In this document: positions 18,400 to 28,896 of the stretch, piece after piece
How positions within the stretch are numbered: the stretch's first letter is position 1
How the letters are laid out: every line of letters starts with the position of its first letter
Assembly: GCF_032193805.1 (NCBI RefSeq)
Contig: NZ_JAVBIK010000001.1
Coordinates: 1,164,033 to 1,228,032, forward strand
Reading direction: 5' to 3'
DNA: 64,000 bases
Origin: Rhodoferax potami
GTDB lineage: Bacteria; Pseudomonadota; Gammaproteobacteria; Burkholderiales; Burkholderiaceae_C
Program-made: the position numbers and the translations under genes
The notes under the pieces: model-generated
Seen by the model: the letters and a program-made list of their open reading frames with translations, nothing else
The model's database searches: none
What the model was told of the DNA's origin: nothing

Positions 18400-18690
18400 A
18401 TGAACCTGCGTCCTTTGGCAGATCGCGTGATTGTTAAGCGCGTCGAAACCGAAACCAAGACTGCTTCCGGCATCTACATCCCTGACAACGCAGCTGAGAA
18501 GCCTGACCAAGGTGAAGTGTTGGCTGTCGGTCCCGGCAAGACCAACGACAAGGGCGAAACCAAGGCCCTGACCGTGAAGGTCGGCGACCGCGTGTTGTTC
18601 GGCAAGTACTCCGGCCAGACCGTCAAGGTCAATGGCGATGAGCTGCTGGTCATGAAAGAAGACGACCTGTTCGCAGTCGTCGAGAAGTAA
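18400..18690 (+). CDS. groS: Co-chaperonin GroES
   Basis: 96 aa, full length. Starts [14 protein letters not shown] at ATG 18400, with AGGAGA 7 nt upstream. The mobile loop ([21 protein letters not shown]) and the C-terminal strand ([15 protein letters not shown]) are intact. It caps the GroEL ring during protein folding. Heat-shock control is expected from the CIRCE site upstream, and groL follows 84 nt later. Confidence 0.98.
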   Translation: MNLRPLADRVIVKRVETETKTASGIYIPDNAAEKPDQGEVLAVGPGKTNDKGETKALTVKVGDRVLFGKYSGQTVKVNGDELLVMKEDDLFAVVEK

Positions 18691-18709
18691 TTCACCGCGC
18701 TATCAAATA

Positions 18710-18752
18710 AATAGCTAGTTGCGCATGTTTCATGTGGGCTAGCGGCATATTT
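18710..18752 (+). repeat. Dispersed GATAGC element, copy 3 (between groES and groEL)
   Basis: AATAGCTAGTTGCGCATG, then GTGGGCTAGCGGC and ATTT. It fills half of the groES-groEL spacer and can fold on itself (GCTAGTTGCGC versus GGGCTAGCGGC). Confidence 0.8.
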
Positions 18753-18759
18753 CACTTAA

Positions 18760-20421
<1,662 letters not shown>

Positions 20422-20441
20422 TTGCTCCTGCTCTCCTTGCC

Positions 20442-20521
20442 TGAGGGCTGATCGCCGCGTTGCTTGGGCTTGCCGTACCGCAGGTACTGTCAGCGCCCAA
20501 GCGCCTTGCGCTAAGCCCTCA
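20442..20521 (+). other. Nested inverted repeat, possible structured small RNA
   Basis: 80 bp between groEL and its terminator. Outer arms TGAGGGCT/AGCCCTCA enclose TTGGGC/GCCCAA, which enclose the hairpin GTACC-GCA-GGTAC followed by TGTC. Three nested arms suggest a folded RNA rather than chance. It resembles from memory a repeat common in Burkholderiales with a GTAC...GTACTGTC core, and perhaps Rfam's 'Betaproteobacteria toxic small RNA'; I could not check that. Confidence 0.5.
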
Positions 20522-20565
20522 TGCTTCGTCGATGTGGCGTTATTGCTCTCGACTGCGAACCCAAT

Positions 20566-20603
20566 AAAAAGCCCCGCTCGGTTTTGCCTTGCGGGGCTTT
20601 TTT
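20566..20603 (+). terminator. Rho-independent terminator of groESL
   Basis: AAAAAGCCCCGC ... GCGGGGCTTTTTT: a 12-bp stem (7 bp GC core), 13-nt loop and T6. The A-tract on the other side could let it work in both directions, ending the HAD gene too. Confidence 0.9.
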
Positions 20604-20625
20604 ACGTCTCTCTTGCTATGCTTTT

Positions 20626-20668
20626 GATAGCTACTTGCGCACTTTCTATGAGCGCTATAGGCTAATTT
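20626..20668 (+). repeat. Dispersed GATAGC element, copy 4 (3' end of the HAD gene)
   Basis: GATAGCTACTTGCGCA, then GAGCGCTATAGGC and ATTT. The stop codon and last codons of the minus-strand HAD gene lie in its right half. Confidence 0.8.
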
Positions 20669-21305
20669 CGCTTAAACCCAGGGCTTGCAACTCTTGCACT
20701 GCCTGTTGCGCGGTGTGGAAGTGGATGCCGTGCCAGCCTTCGGCCTGCGCGGCCTGGATGTTGGGGAGCAGGTCGTCCAGAAAGACCGTCTTGGCGGGCT
20801 CGAGGGCGTAGCGCTTTTGCAGGCATTGGTAGATGGCGGGCTCGGGTTTGATGAGCAGTTCGTCGCCCGAGAAAATGCCGCCGTCAAAGTCTTGCAGAAA
20901 TGCGTTCACGCGCTCCAGCGTACGGGCATACGGCACGGGCATGTTGGAGAGGTAGTAGAGCTTCAAGGGCTCGCCTCCACGGGCTGCACGTTGCGCGCTC
21001 AAGGCCACCAAACTCTTGAACAAGGCTACCGACTCCGGCATGGGGGTCAGCCGCTCGCCAATGCTCTCGACCAGCGTGCCGAGCACCGTAGCATCCAAAC
21101 CCGCGCGATTAGCCACTTGGGCCACCACGTCCGCCATGGCGATCGTGCCCCGGTCAAAGGCTTGCCACTCGTGATGGCCGAATACCTCATGCGCCAGGTG
21201 CCCAGCCTCGGCACGGGTCGCGGCGCGCTGGGGAAAGCACTCCATCATCAAATCCACCGGGCGCCAGGTAAACAGCACAGCGCCAAAGTCAAACACCACA
21301 TTCAT
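20655..21305 (-). CDS. HAD-family hydrolase (HAD-IA, YihX-like)
   Basis: 216 aa phosphatase-like enzyme. Motif I is FDFGAVL: the nucleophile Asp is present but the second Asp of DxD is Gly, as in YihX/haloacid-dehalogenase-like members. Motif II is YYLSNM, motif III KPEPAIYQ and motif IV FLDDLLPNI. Substrate unknown; YihX acts on glucose-1-phosphate. The last residues (SEISL-stop) are encoded inside repeat copy 4, so the C-terminus may have been altered by it. Confidence 0.82.
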   Translation of the reverse strand: MNVVFDFGAVLFTWRPVDLMMECFPQRAATRAEAGHLAHEVFGHHEWQAFDRGTIAMADVVAQVANRAGLDATVLGTLVESIGERLTPMPESVALFKSLVALSAQRAARGGEPLKLYYLSNMPVPYARTLERVNAFLQDFDGGIFSGDELLIKPEPAIYQCLQKRYALEPAKTVFLDDLLPNIQAAQAEGWHGIHFHTAQQAVQELQALGLSEISL

Positions 21306-21320
21306 AGCTTGAAGGTTCCA

Positions 21321-21356
21321 AATAAAGAAGCCCCGCCAGCATAGCGCTGACGGGGC
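21321..21356 (-). terminator. Terminator of the MBL-fold gene
   Basis: On the minus strand an 11-bp stem GCCCCGTCAGC/GCTGGCGGGGC (one G-U pair), 5-nt loop, then TTCTTTATTT. It sits between the MBL gene and the HAD start. Confidence 0.75.
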
Positions 21357-21409
21357 CGGATACGACTCTGAAGAGCCGCTATTGCAGCAATCTACGGTCG
21401 ATCAGACTA

Positions 21410-22381
21410 TCAAGCGACTGGCTTGAATTCAAAACCATTGCCCAGCTTCTCGACGCGGCCAAACGCCGGGAACGGGAAGTGGAAGCCACCCGCCATGACC
21501 TTGTCGTTCACGATCATGTCAAACACCTTGCGGCGGGCCACGCGGGCCTCTTCGGCATTCATGTCGAACTGCACCGCCCAATCAGGGTTGCGCGCAAACA
21601 GCTGGGGCACGTTGGTGATGTCGGCCACGTAGGCGAACTTTTCACCCTTGCTCTCCACCATAAACAGTGTGTGACCGGGGGTATGACCATAGGCCGCCAC
21701 GCTCTTGATGCCGGGCACAATTTCGGTGCCGGCTTCAAACTTCACCATCTGGCTGTCGTTCAGGCCACCCAACATGCGGCGCACGGTCTGGAAGGCGCCC
21801 TTCATGGCGTCAGGTGCTGCGGCCATGCGGGCGTCGTCCATCCAGAACGCATGCTCGACGGACGGGACCATGATCTTGGCATTGGGGTACACCAATTGGC
21901 CCGCCTTGTTGCGCACACCCAAAATGTGGTCGCCGTGAAAGTGGCTCAGGATCACGGTGTCAATGTCTTCCACCTTGTAGCCCGCAGCATTCAAATTGGC
22001 CACCAAGCGGCCGGTGGTGGGGCCGCCGTTGTCCGAGAAACCGGTGTCAAGCAGCACTTTGCGGTTGCCAGCAATGACCAGGAAGGCGGTGTACGGCACA
22101 TCCAGGTATTCGGTGGGCAGGTTTTGCGATTTCAGCAGCTCTTGCACTTCGCCCAAGGGGGCATTGCGCACAAACTCAGCGGCCAAGGGGCGGCGGGTGA
22201 CACCGTCGTTCAGGGCGATGACTTCAAAGTCACCCAGCTTTTGCTTGCGAAAGCCCACCTGCACCACACTGGGTGCGCCGAAGTTGGGGGCCGATTGGGC
22301 GCCCAAGGGCAAAAAGGATCCGGCTGCATAAGCCGCCACTGCCGCACCGCCACCGACAAAGAAATCGCGCCGAGTCACCAT
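21410..22381 (-). CDS. MBL-fold metallo-hydrolase with Tat signal
   Basis: 323 aa. A twin-arginine signal (VTRRDFFVGGGAAVAAYAAG) predicts folded export. The zinc motif is HFHGDH in VILSHFHGDHILG, and further ligands are likely in AYGHTPGH. AGGAGG precedes ATG 22381. The family includes lactonases, arylsulfatases and quorum-quenching enzymes; the Tat-exported group is often annotated only as MBL-fold hydrolase. Substrate unknown. Confidence 0.85.
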   Translation of the reverse strand: MVTRRDFFVGGGAAVAAYAAGSFLPLGAQSAPNFGAPSVVQVGFRKQKLGDFEVIALNDGVTRRPLAAEFVRNAPLGEVQELLKSQNLPTEYLDVPYTAFLVIAGNRKVLLDTGFSDNGGPTTGRLVANLNAAGYKVEDIDTVILSHFHGDHILGVRNKAGQLVYPNAKIMVPSVEHAFWMDDARMAAAPDAMKGAFQTVRRMLGGLNDSQMVKFEAGTEIVPGIKSVAAYGHTPGHTLFMVESKGEKFAYVADITNVPQLFARNPDWAVQFDMNAEEARVARRKVFDMIVNDKVMAGGFHFPFPAFGRVEKLGNGFEFKPVA

Positions 22382-22514
22382 AAAAGCCTCCTGGGTATGA
22401 ATAAAGACCAGATAGTCTCAATTCCCACTCATCAGTGCACGCGCGCAACGCTATGCCCGCCCCGATGCAAGGGTTATCGCCGGCAGGCCGCGCCCCACTG
22501 GCTGAAAACCGGCG

Positions 22515-23741
22515 TCAAGCGCGCTTGAGTGCTCGCCGCAAAGCGGCAGCCAACTTGGCAGGTTGTGTCTTGCCTATGCGCACCTGCGGGGTACCGTGCC
22601 ATGCGGCACAGCGGTGGATGGCAGCAGCAACTTCTTGCACCTGCTGTTCAGTCCACACACAACCCGGCTGGGCGTGGAGTGACTTCACTTCAAACACGCC
22701 CCCTGCCCGGTGCGCTTTGGCATCCAGCCGGCCTATGAGCTCGCCGCGGCACAAAATCGGCAATACAAAGTAGCCGTGCACGCGCTGCGCCTCGGGGGTG
22801 TAGCACTCCAGCTTGTAGTCAAAATCAAAAAAGGTGGAGGCCCGCTCGCGGTCCCACACCACAGGGTCAAACGGCGACAAGAGTGCGGTGTGGCAGGCCA
22901 CCAAGTCGCCTGCCAGCGCCTGTTGCAGCAGGCCGGTATGGTCGGTGTGCACATAGCCGGCCGCAGCCCACCCCTCAACAGCCACTCGCTGGATGCGCCC
23001 TGCACGCACCAGCGCCTCCAAGTGCGCATCCTGCAGGCGCGGCTTGGTCCGGAAGTAATCGTTGATCCACCGCGCTTGGGTCACCCCCAGTGCAGTCACA
23101 GCCTTCTCTACCCATACGGCTGCGAGCGCGTCTGGCGGCAATGCGGGTGCAGGCTGGCGCAATACAGGTGCCACCCGCTCGCTCAGGTCGTAGACGCGGT
23201 GAAAGTGGTCACGGCGCGCGATCATCAGCTCGCCGAGAGCAAACAAGGCCTCCAGCCAACGCTTTTCGTCTTTCCAGCCCCACCAAGCGCCGCCCTTGCC
23301 TTCAAGCCGCACAAAGTCAGACGACTTCACCGGCCCCTGCGTGCGGATCTGCTCCAGCAAGGCATCCAGCTGCGGGCGCTGGGCCGCAGCGAGTTTCTGG
23401 GCATGGGCGATGCCCCAATGCGTGCGCCCCTCGCGGTTGTAGGCGCGGTGCAAGTGCAAATCATCAGCGGGGGCAAAGCAGGCCTCGTGGGCCCAGGTTT
23501 CAAACAAGGCGCCGTTGGCCAACGCGTCTTCCAGCCATGCCGGCGGGTAGTCGCCCAAGCGGGCATGCAACACCAGATACGGGCTGCGCGCCACCACATG
23601 GATGGTGTCAATCTGCAGCAAGCCCATGCGCTGCACACAGGCCGCTACATCGCCTTCTTGTGCGGGGCGTGCAAGCGGCTGCAACAGGCCCTGCGCTGCC
23701 AAGTGCAGCGCGCGGGCTTGAGGCAGGCTGAGCGTCTGCAA
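22515..23741 (-). CDS. ycaQ: YcaQ/AlkX-type winged-helix DNA glycosylase
   Basis: 408 aa of the HTH_42 family, which unhooks interstrand crosslinks and removes N-alkylpurines. The catalytic QxD motif is Q43-I-D45 in MGLLQIDTIHVVARSPYLV. The family's winged-helix repeats follow (YPPAWLEDAL, ETWAHEACFAP), with DPVVWDRERA near the end. The frame starts with TTG 23741, directly after the pgi stop (TGA-TTG) and without a clear ribosome site, so translational coupling to pgi is likely. No ATG lies upstream of the QxD motif. Confidence 0.85.
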   Translation of the reverse strand: MQTLSLPQARALHLAAQGLLQPLARPAQEGDVAACVQRMGLLQIDTIHVVARSPYLVLHARLGDYPPAWLEDALANGALFETWAHEACFAPADDLHLHRAYNREGRTHWGIAHAQKLAAAQRPQLDALLEQIRTQGPVKSSDFVRLEGKGGAWWGWKDEKRWLEALFALGELMIARRDHFHRVYDLSERVAPVLRQPAPALPPDALAAVWVEKAVTALGVTQARWINDYFRTKPRLQDAHLEALVRAGRIQRVAVEGWAAAGYVHTDHTGLLQQALAGDLVACHTALLSPFDPVVWDRERASTFFDFDYKLECYTPEAQRVHGYFVLPILCRGELIGRLDAKAHRAGGVFEVKSLHAQPGCVWTEQQVQEVAAAIHRCAAWHGTPQVRIGKTQPAKLAAALRRALKRA

Positions 23742-25311
23742 TCAGCTGCGCAGACGCGCCAGCAAACCAGCGGTGGAACCATCAAGGCCCGTGGCGTCAC
23801 CGGTATGAAGACGGGGCTCAATGTCTTTGGCCAGCACTTTGCCGAGCTCGACGCCCCACTGGTCAAAGCTGTTGATCCCCCAGAGGCTGCCACTGACAAA
23901 CACGCGGTGCTCTTGCAGCGCGATCAGCGCCCCCAGCGAGGCGGGCGTCAAGTCGTCCAGTAGCAAGAAGGTGCTGGGGCGGTTGCCGGTGAAATGCTTG
24001 TGACCACCGGCATCGTCTTTGCCTTGCATCAGGGCTTGGGCCTGCGCCAGCACATTGGCCAGCAACATCGGGTGGTGGCCTTTCAGGTGGTGGCGCGCCT
24101 TTTTGACGGCCACAAACTCCACCGGCACGACCTCGGTGCCTTGGTGCAGCATCTGAAAGTAGGCGTGTTGACCATTGGTGCCGGGTTCGCCCCACAGCAC
24201 CGGGCAGGTATCGAACGGCAAGGCTTCGCCACTGGCGTCCACCCGTTTGCCATTGCTCTCCATCTCCAACTGCTGCAAATAGGCCGGCAGGCGGCGCAAG
24301 GCGCTGTGGTACGGCGCAATGCTGCGGCTGCTAAAGCCGTGGAAGTTGCGGTACCAGACGTCCAGCAACCCCAACCGCACCGGCAGGTTTTGCTCCAAGG
24401 GCGCGGTGCGGAAGTGCTCGTCCATGGCATGGGCACCTGCCAGCAGCTCGCGAAAGCCTTGCGCGCCGATGGCGATGGCAATCGGCAGGCCGATGGCCGA
24501 CCACATGGAGTACCGCCCACCCACCCAGTCCCAAAAACCGAAGGTAGTGGTGATGCCAAAGGCATTTGCCGCCGCCACGTTGGTGGTGAGTGCCGCGAAA
24601 TGGCGGGCAATATTAGTGCCGCCCTGCTCGAGAAACCAGGCCTTCGCGGAGGCCGCGTTGGTCATGGTCTCGATCGTGGTGAACGTCTTGCTGGCGATCA
24701 GGAAGACGGTGTTTTCGGGCTTCAAGTGGGGCAGCTTGGCGGCCAACTCGTGACCATCCACATTGCTCACAAAATGCAGGCGTTTGCCGCTGGTGGCAAA
24801 AGCATCCAGCGCCAACACCGCCATTTGCGGGCCGAGGTCAGATCCGCCGATGCCGATGTTCACCACATCGGTGATGGCCGTATCTGCGCGCACCTGCTCG
24901 GCGTAGGCCAGCATCGCGTCCAGCGTAGCGTGCACCTTAGCTTGCTCACCCGCTATGAATTCAGGAGCGGCTCCCGCATACCCCACCTGCGCTGAGGGCG
25001 GATTTCGCAACAAAACGTGCCACACCTCGCGCTGCTCGGTGTTGTTGATTTTCTGGCCGGCTGAACATGGCATCGCGGTGCTCGGGCAGACCGCTTTGGC
25101 GGGCCAGATCCATGAGCAGTGCTTCGGTACTGGCGTCGATACGGTTTTTGGACAGGTCCGCAAACACATAAGGCGCCTCTTGGCTTAAACGGGTGAAGCG
25201 CTGGGCGTCGGCCTCAAAGGCTTGGCGCACATCCAGCGCCTGGCCGGTCGCTGCATACGCAGCCTGCAATTGGGCCCAAGCGGGCGTGCGGTCACAACGG
25301 GTACGTGCCAT
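23742..25311 (-). pseudogene. pgi: Glucose-6-phosphate isomerase, interrupted by a one-base frameshift
   Basis: The N-terminal part (from ATG 25311, MARTRCDRTPAWAQL ... HRDAMFS) and the rest (GQKINNTEQREVWHVLL ... LLARLRS, stop 23742) are in different frames. They join perfectly as DAMFS-GQKINNTEQRE if one C is removed at 25059-25060 (+ strand GG). The restored protein is ~522 aa, close to E. coli Pgi (549), with IGIGGSDLGPQM, SKTFTTIET and the terminal SFDQWGVELGK intact. Everything after the shift is undamaged, so a sequencing error or very recent mutation is likely. It links glucose-6-P to fructose-6-P beside tal and zwf. Confidence 0.9.
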
Positions 25312-25332
25312 GTTCGCGAATCCTTGGTGCGC

Positions 25333-26280
25333 TTAAGCGGCCAGCAACAGCTGTTCGAGCTTGACGGCGTCCACGCAGAACGCACGGATGCCCTCTGCCA
25401 ACTTTTCGGTGGCCATGGCGTCATTGTTCAGGGCGAGGCGGAAGTTGGCTTCGTCGTAGCTGACGTGCTCGATATCGGCGGTCTTGGCGGCATCGGCATT
25501 CAGGTGCTGGGTCACAGGCGCCTCGGACGCTGCCATCTGGGCCAACAAATCGGGGCTGATGGTGAGCAAATCGCAACCGGCCAAGGCGGTGATCTGACCC
25601 ACGTTGCGGAAACTGGCGCCCATGACTTCGGTGGCGATACCGAACTTTTTGTAGTAAGCGTAGATTTGGGCCACGGACTTGACGCCGGGGTCATTCAACT
25701 CCGCGTTGTCAGCCTCAACCCAGGCTGCGCCGGCGTTCTTTTTGTACCAGTCGTAGATACGGCCGACAAACGGGGAAATCAGCTGCACCTTGGCCTCGCC
25801 GCAAGCCACGGCTTGGCAGAACGCGAACAACAGGGTCAAGTTGGTGTGGATGCCTTTGCGCTCCAACTGCTCGGCGGCCTTGATGCCTTCCCAGGTCGAC
25901 GCAACCTTGATCAGAATGCGGTCAGAGTGAATGCCCTGCGCTTGGTACAGCTCGATCAGGCGCTCGCCACGGGCCACCGTTGCCGCAGTGTCAAAGCTCA
26001 GGCGCGCGTCAACTTCGGTAGACACACGGCCGGGAATGATGGAGAGAATTTCACAACCAAAACGCACCAGCAAACGGTCCACGATCTCGTCCATGGCACG
26101 GCCGCGGAACTGGCTGACGGTGTCTTTCACCAAGGGGGCGTAGTCCGCCTTTTGCACGGCTTTCAAAATCAGCGACGGGTTGGTGGTCGCGTCCTGGGGC
26201 TTGAACGCGTCCAGTTGTTTGAAATCGCCAGTGTCGGCTACGACGGTGGTGAATTGTTTGAGGGCGTCGAGTTGGTTCAT
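25333..26280 (-). CDS. tal: Transaldolase
   Basis: 315 aa, TalB-type length. The Schiff-base lysine is K125 in [24 protein letters not shown] is the N-terminal signature and [10 protein letters not shown] matches the family. It transfers dihydroxyacetone units between sugar phosphates in the pentose phosphate pathway. It diverges from zwf across a 144-bp region with a likely HexR operator and is followed 21 nt later by pgi. Confidence 0.97.
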   Translation of the reverse strand: MNQLDALKQFTTVVADTGDFKQLDAFKPQDATTNPSLILKAVQKADYAPLVKDTVSQFRGRAMDEIVDRLLVRFGCEILSIIPGRVSTEVDARLSFDTAATVARGERLIELYQAQGIHSDRILIKVASTWEGIKAAEQLERKGIHTNLTLLFAFCQAVACGEAKVQLISPFVGRIYDWYKKNAGAAWVEADNAELNDPGVKSVAQIYAYYKKFGIATEVMGASFRNVGQITALAGCDLLTISPDLLAQMAASEAPVTQHLNADAAKTADIEHVSYDEANFRLALNNDAMATEKLAEGIRAFCVDAVKLEQLLLAA

Positions 26281-26371
26281 GGGATGCAGACGGCAGAGCC
26301 GCAGGTTAAAAAAACTTAGGGTAAACGCGCAGAAAGTTGCAGTTTCTCGCCTTGAATTATCAATGAAACAA

Positions 26372-26403
26372 AGTTACATTACAACGTCAGCTTTTATGTA
26401 ACT
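26372..26403. promoter_or_regulatory. Candidate HexR operator between tal and zwf
   Basis: Inverted repeat AGTTACAT-N16-ATGTAACT, with TTACATTACA inside the left arm. TGTAA/TTACA half-sites are typical of HexR, whose gene lies two genes downstream. It sits 22 bp before the zwf start in an AT-rich divergent promoter region. The 16-bp gap is wider than the classic HexR palindrome, so this may be two sites. Confidence 0.5.
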
Positions 26404-26424
26404 ACTAAACGTACCACTTGTCTT

Positions 26425-27891
26425 ATGAGCTTTGATTTAGTCATGTTCGGCGGCACCGGCGATTTGGCCTGGCGCAAACTCATGCCCGCATTGTTTCAGG
26501 CGTTCCGCCACGGCACCTTGCCGGAGGGTGGACGCATTATCGGTGTTGGCCGTGATGACCTGAGCCATGACCAATACCGGGCGCTCATTCAATCGCGCTT
26601 CGAAAAGGTAGAACTGGCCAAGCGCCCGAGCGCCGAGGAATTTGCGCGGTTTGCTGCAATCCTCGAATTCGTTCGCATGGACCTGTCCAAATCCGAAGAC
26701 TATGCGCGCCTTGCCGAAACCCTGAACAACCGCAACGCCGACAGCGTGGTGATGTATGTCGCCACCGCCCCCAGCTTGTTCACCAATGTGTGTGAACAGT
26801 TGGCCGCCAGCGGATTGAACACACCCAAAACCCGCGTGGTGCTGGAGAAGCCGCTGGGGCATGACCTGGCATCCAACCGCGCGATCAACGCCACGGTGCG
26901 CCGCTTCTTTGCCGAAGAACAGGTCTACCGCATCGACCACTACTTGGGCAAGCCCTCGGTGCAAAACCTATTTGCGATGCGCTTTGGCAATGCACTGTTC
27001 GAGCCACTTTGGCGCCGCGAGCATATTGCCAACATCCAGATCACCATCGCCGAAGATTTGGGCGTCGAGAGCCGTGGCGCGTTTTACGAGACCACAGGCG
27101 CACTGCGCGACATGGTGCAAAACCACGCGCTGCAACTGCTGTGTGCCATTGCCATGGAGCCGCCCATCAACGCGGGCGCCGACGCCATTCGCGACGAGAA
27201 ACTTAAGGTCTTGCGCTCCCTCAAGCCCTGGACTGCTGAAACCCTCAAACAAGACGTAGTGCGCGGGCAGTACTCCGCTGGCACTAGCGGCGGCGTGAAG
27301 GTGCCGGGCTACCGCGAAGAGACCGGCGTAAGCCCACAAAGCAACACCGAAACGTTTGTAGCCCTGCGCACCGAAATCGCCAATTGGCGTTGGGCGGGTG
27401 TGCCCTTCTACATCCGTACCGGCAAGCGCTTGTCGGGGCGCGACGCCCGCATTGTGATCAACTTCCGTCCCACTCCGCACGCCATCTTCAACTCCAACGA
27501 GGGCGTGGGCAACCGCTTGGTGATCAACCTGCAACCCAAAGACGGTTTGGAATTGCACTTGCTGGCCCAGGGTCAGGAAAATCGGCAATCACGTAGCAGT
27601 GCGTCACAAACACTGGCACCGGTGCAGCTTGACTTGGATTTCGACAAGCGCTTTGGCTCGGAGCGCGTGGGGGCCTACGAACGCCTGCTGCTTGACGTGA
27701 TCGACGGTCGCCTGAACCTCTTTGTGCGCAGCGATGAGCAAGAAGAGGCTTGGCGCTGGGTTGAGCCCATGCTGGAGCACTGGACCGCAGACACCACAGG
27801 CCCACGTTTGTATGCGGCCGGCACTTGGGGGCCCAGTGCATCCAGCGCCATGATTGCTCGTGACGGCTTCTGCTGGAGCGAAGAAAGCTAA
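26425..27891 (+). CDS. zwf: Glucose-6-phosphate 1-dehydrogenase
   Basis: 488 aa, full length. The coenzyme site is FGGTGDLAWRK near the N-terminus, and the active-site motif RIDHYLGKPSVQNL is intact. It oxidises glucose-6-P to 6-phosphogluconolactone, making NADPH and feeding the pentose phosphate or Entner-Doudoroff route. It ends 6 nt before hexR, so the regulator is in the same operon. Confidence 0.97.
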   Translation: MSFDLVMFGGTGDLAWRKLMPALFQAFRHGTLPEGGRIIGVGRDDLSHDQYRALIQSRFEKVELAKRPSAEEFARFAAILEFVRMDLSKSEDYARLAETLNNRNADSVVMYVATAPSLFTNVCEQLAASGLNTPKTRVVLEKPLGHDLASNRAINATVRRFFAEEQVYRIDHYLGKPSVQNLFAMRFGNALFEPLWRREHIANIQITIAEDLGVESRGAFYETTGALRDMVQNHALQLLCAIAMEPPINAGADAIRDEKLKVLRSLKPWTAETLKQDVVRGQYSAGTSGGVKVPGYREETGVSPQSNTETFVALRTEIANWRWAGVPFYIRTGKRLSGRDARIVINFRPTPHAIFNSNEGVGNRLVINLQPKDGLELHLLAQGQENRQSRSSASQTLAPVQLDLDFDKRFGSERVGAYERLLLDVIDGRLNLFVRSDEQEEAWRWVEPMLEHWTADTTGPRLYAAGTWGPSASSAMIARDGFCWSEES

Positions 27892-27897
27892 AAGACT

Positions 27898-28746
27898 ATG
27901 TTGGACCGCATCAAAGCCTCACTGCCCTCGTTGGCACCTGCCGAACAGCGGGTGGGCAAGCTCTGCCTCGCTGACCCCCGCGCTTTTGCCAAGCTGCCTG
28001 TCAGCGAACTGGCGGACCGTGCCCACGTCAGCAAACCCACGGTAGTGCGTTTTTGCCGCAGTGTGGGCTACGACGGGCTGTCCGACTTCAAACTCAAGCT
28101 CGCAGGCACCGTGAACGAGGGCGTGCCCTTCATTCACCGCAGCGTGGATGCCGACGACAAGACCAGCGACGTCATGGTGAAGGTCATTGACAACACCGTG
28201 GCCGCCTTTTTGCGCTACCGCAACGACGCTTCGACCATGGCGATCGAAAAAGCCGTGTTAGCGCTGGTCGACGCCTATAACGCCGGCCGGCAGATTCAGT
28301 TCTTCGGGGTCGGTAATTCGGGGATCGTCGCCCAGGATGCCCAACACAAGTTCTTTCGTTTGGGCATCAATACCACCGCCTACAGCGATGGACACATGCA
28401 AGTCATGAGCGCGTCGATCTTGGGCGCCGGTGATTGTGTGGTGGTCATCAGCAACTCGGGCCGAACCCGTGACCTGATGGATGCCTGCGACATTGCCCGC
28501 AAGAACGGAGCCACTACGATCGTCATCACCGCCAGCGGTTCTCCATTAGCGAGTGCCGGCCACATCCACCTGAGTGCAGACCACCCCGAAGGCTTCGATC
28601 GCTACAGCCCCATGGTCTCGCGGCTTTTACACCTGATGATTATTGATATCTTGGCCACTTGCGTCGCCCTGCGCATCGGCGGTGGAAAGCTCCAACCTTT
28701 GCTCAGCGAGATGAAGCACAACTTGCGGAACAAGCGCTACGCTTGA
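27898..28746 (+). CDS. hexR: HexR/RpiR-family transcriptional regulator
   Basis: 282 aa. Residues 1-77 are an RpiR-type helix-turn-helix (ELADRAHVSKPTVVRFCRSVGYDG). Residues ~120-250 are a SIS sugar-phosphate domain (FFGVGNSGIVAQDAQHKF, VVISNSGRTRDL). HexR proteins repress zwf and other central sugar genes and are released by KDPG. Co-location with zwf and the palindrome upstream support this name. Confidence 0.9.
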   Translation: MLDRIKASLPSLAPAEQRVGKLCLADPRAFAKLPVSELADRAHVSKPTVVRFCRSVGYDGLSDFKLKLAGTVNEGVPFIHRSVDADDKTSDVMVKVIDNTVAAFLRYRNDASTMAIEKAVLALVDAYNAGRQIQFFGVGNSGIVAQDAQHKFFRLGINTTAYSDGHMQVMSASILGAGDCVVVISNSGRTRDLMDACDIARKNGATTIVITASGSPLASAGHIHLSADHPEGFDRYSPMVSRLLHLMIIDILATCVALRIGGGKLQPLLSEMKHNLRNKRYA

Positions 28747-28796
28747 ACACCGGCCGACTAGGCAACGAGCTCGACTATTTCATCCAGCGAAGATCA

Positions 28797-28835
28797 TAAA
28801 AAAAGGGGGATGTGCTTCGCACATCCCCCTTTTTT
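28797..28835. terminator. Bidirectional Rho-independent terminator
   Basis: GGGGGATGTGC-TTC-GCACATCCCCC, an 11-bp perfect stem flanked by A8 on the left and T6 on the right. It ends hexR (+) and the porin (-). Confidence 0.95.
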
Positions 28836-28896
28836 AGGTGCCCAAGAAGCCGTCAGGGCCGTAACCCTGACTGACTTATAAGACGACAGCGTCTGG

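Noticed and set aside
24944..24985. Possible element copy in pgi (minus strand CATAGCGGGTGAGCAAGC)
   Set aside because: Only the first few bases match; the GGGCTA-GCC half is absent and the peptide aligns with normal Pgi.
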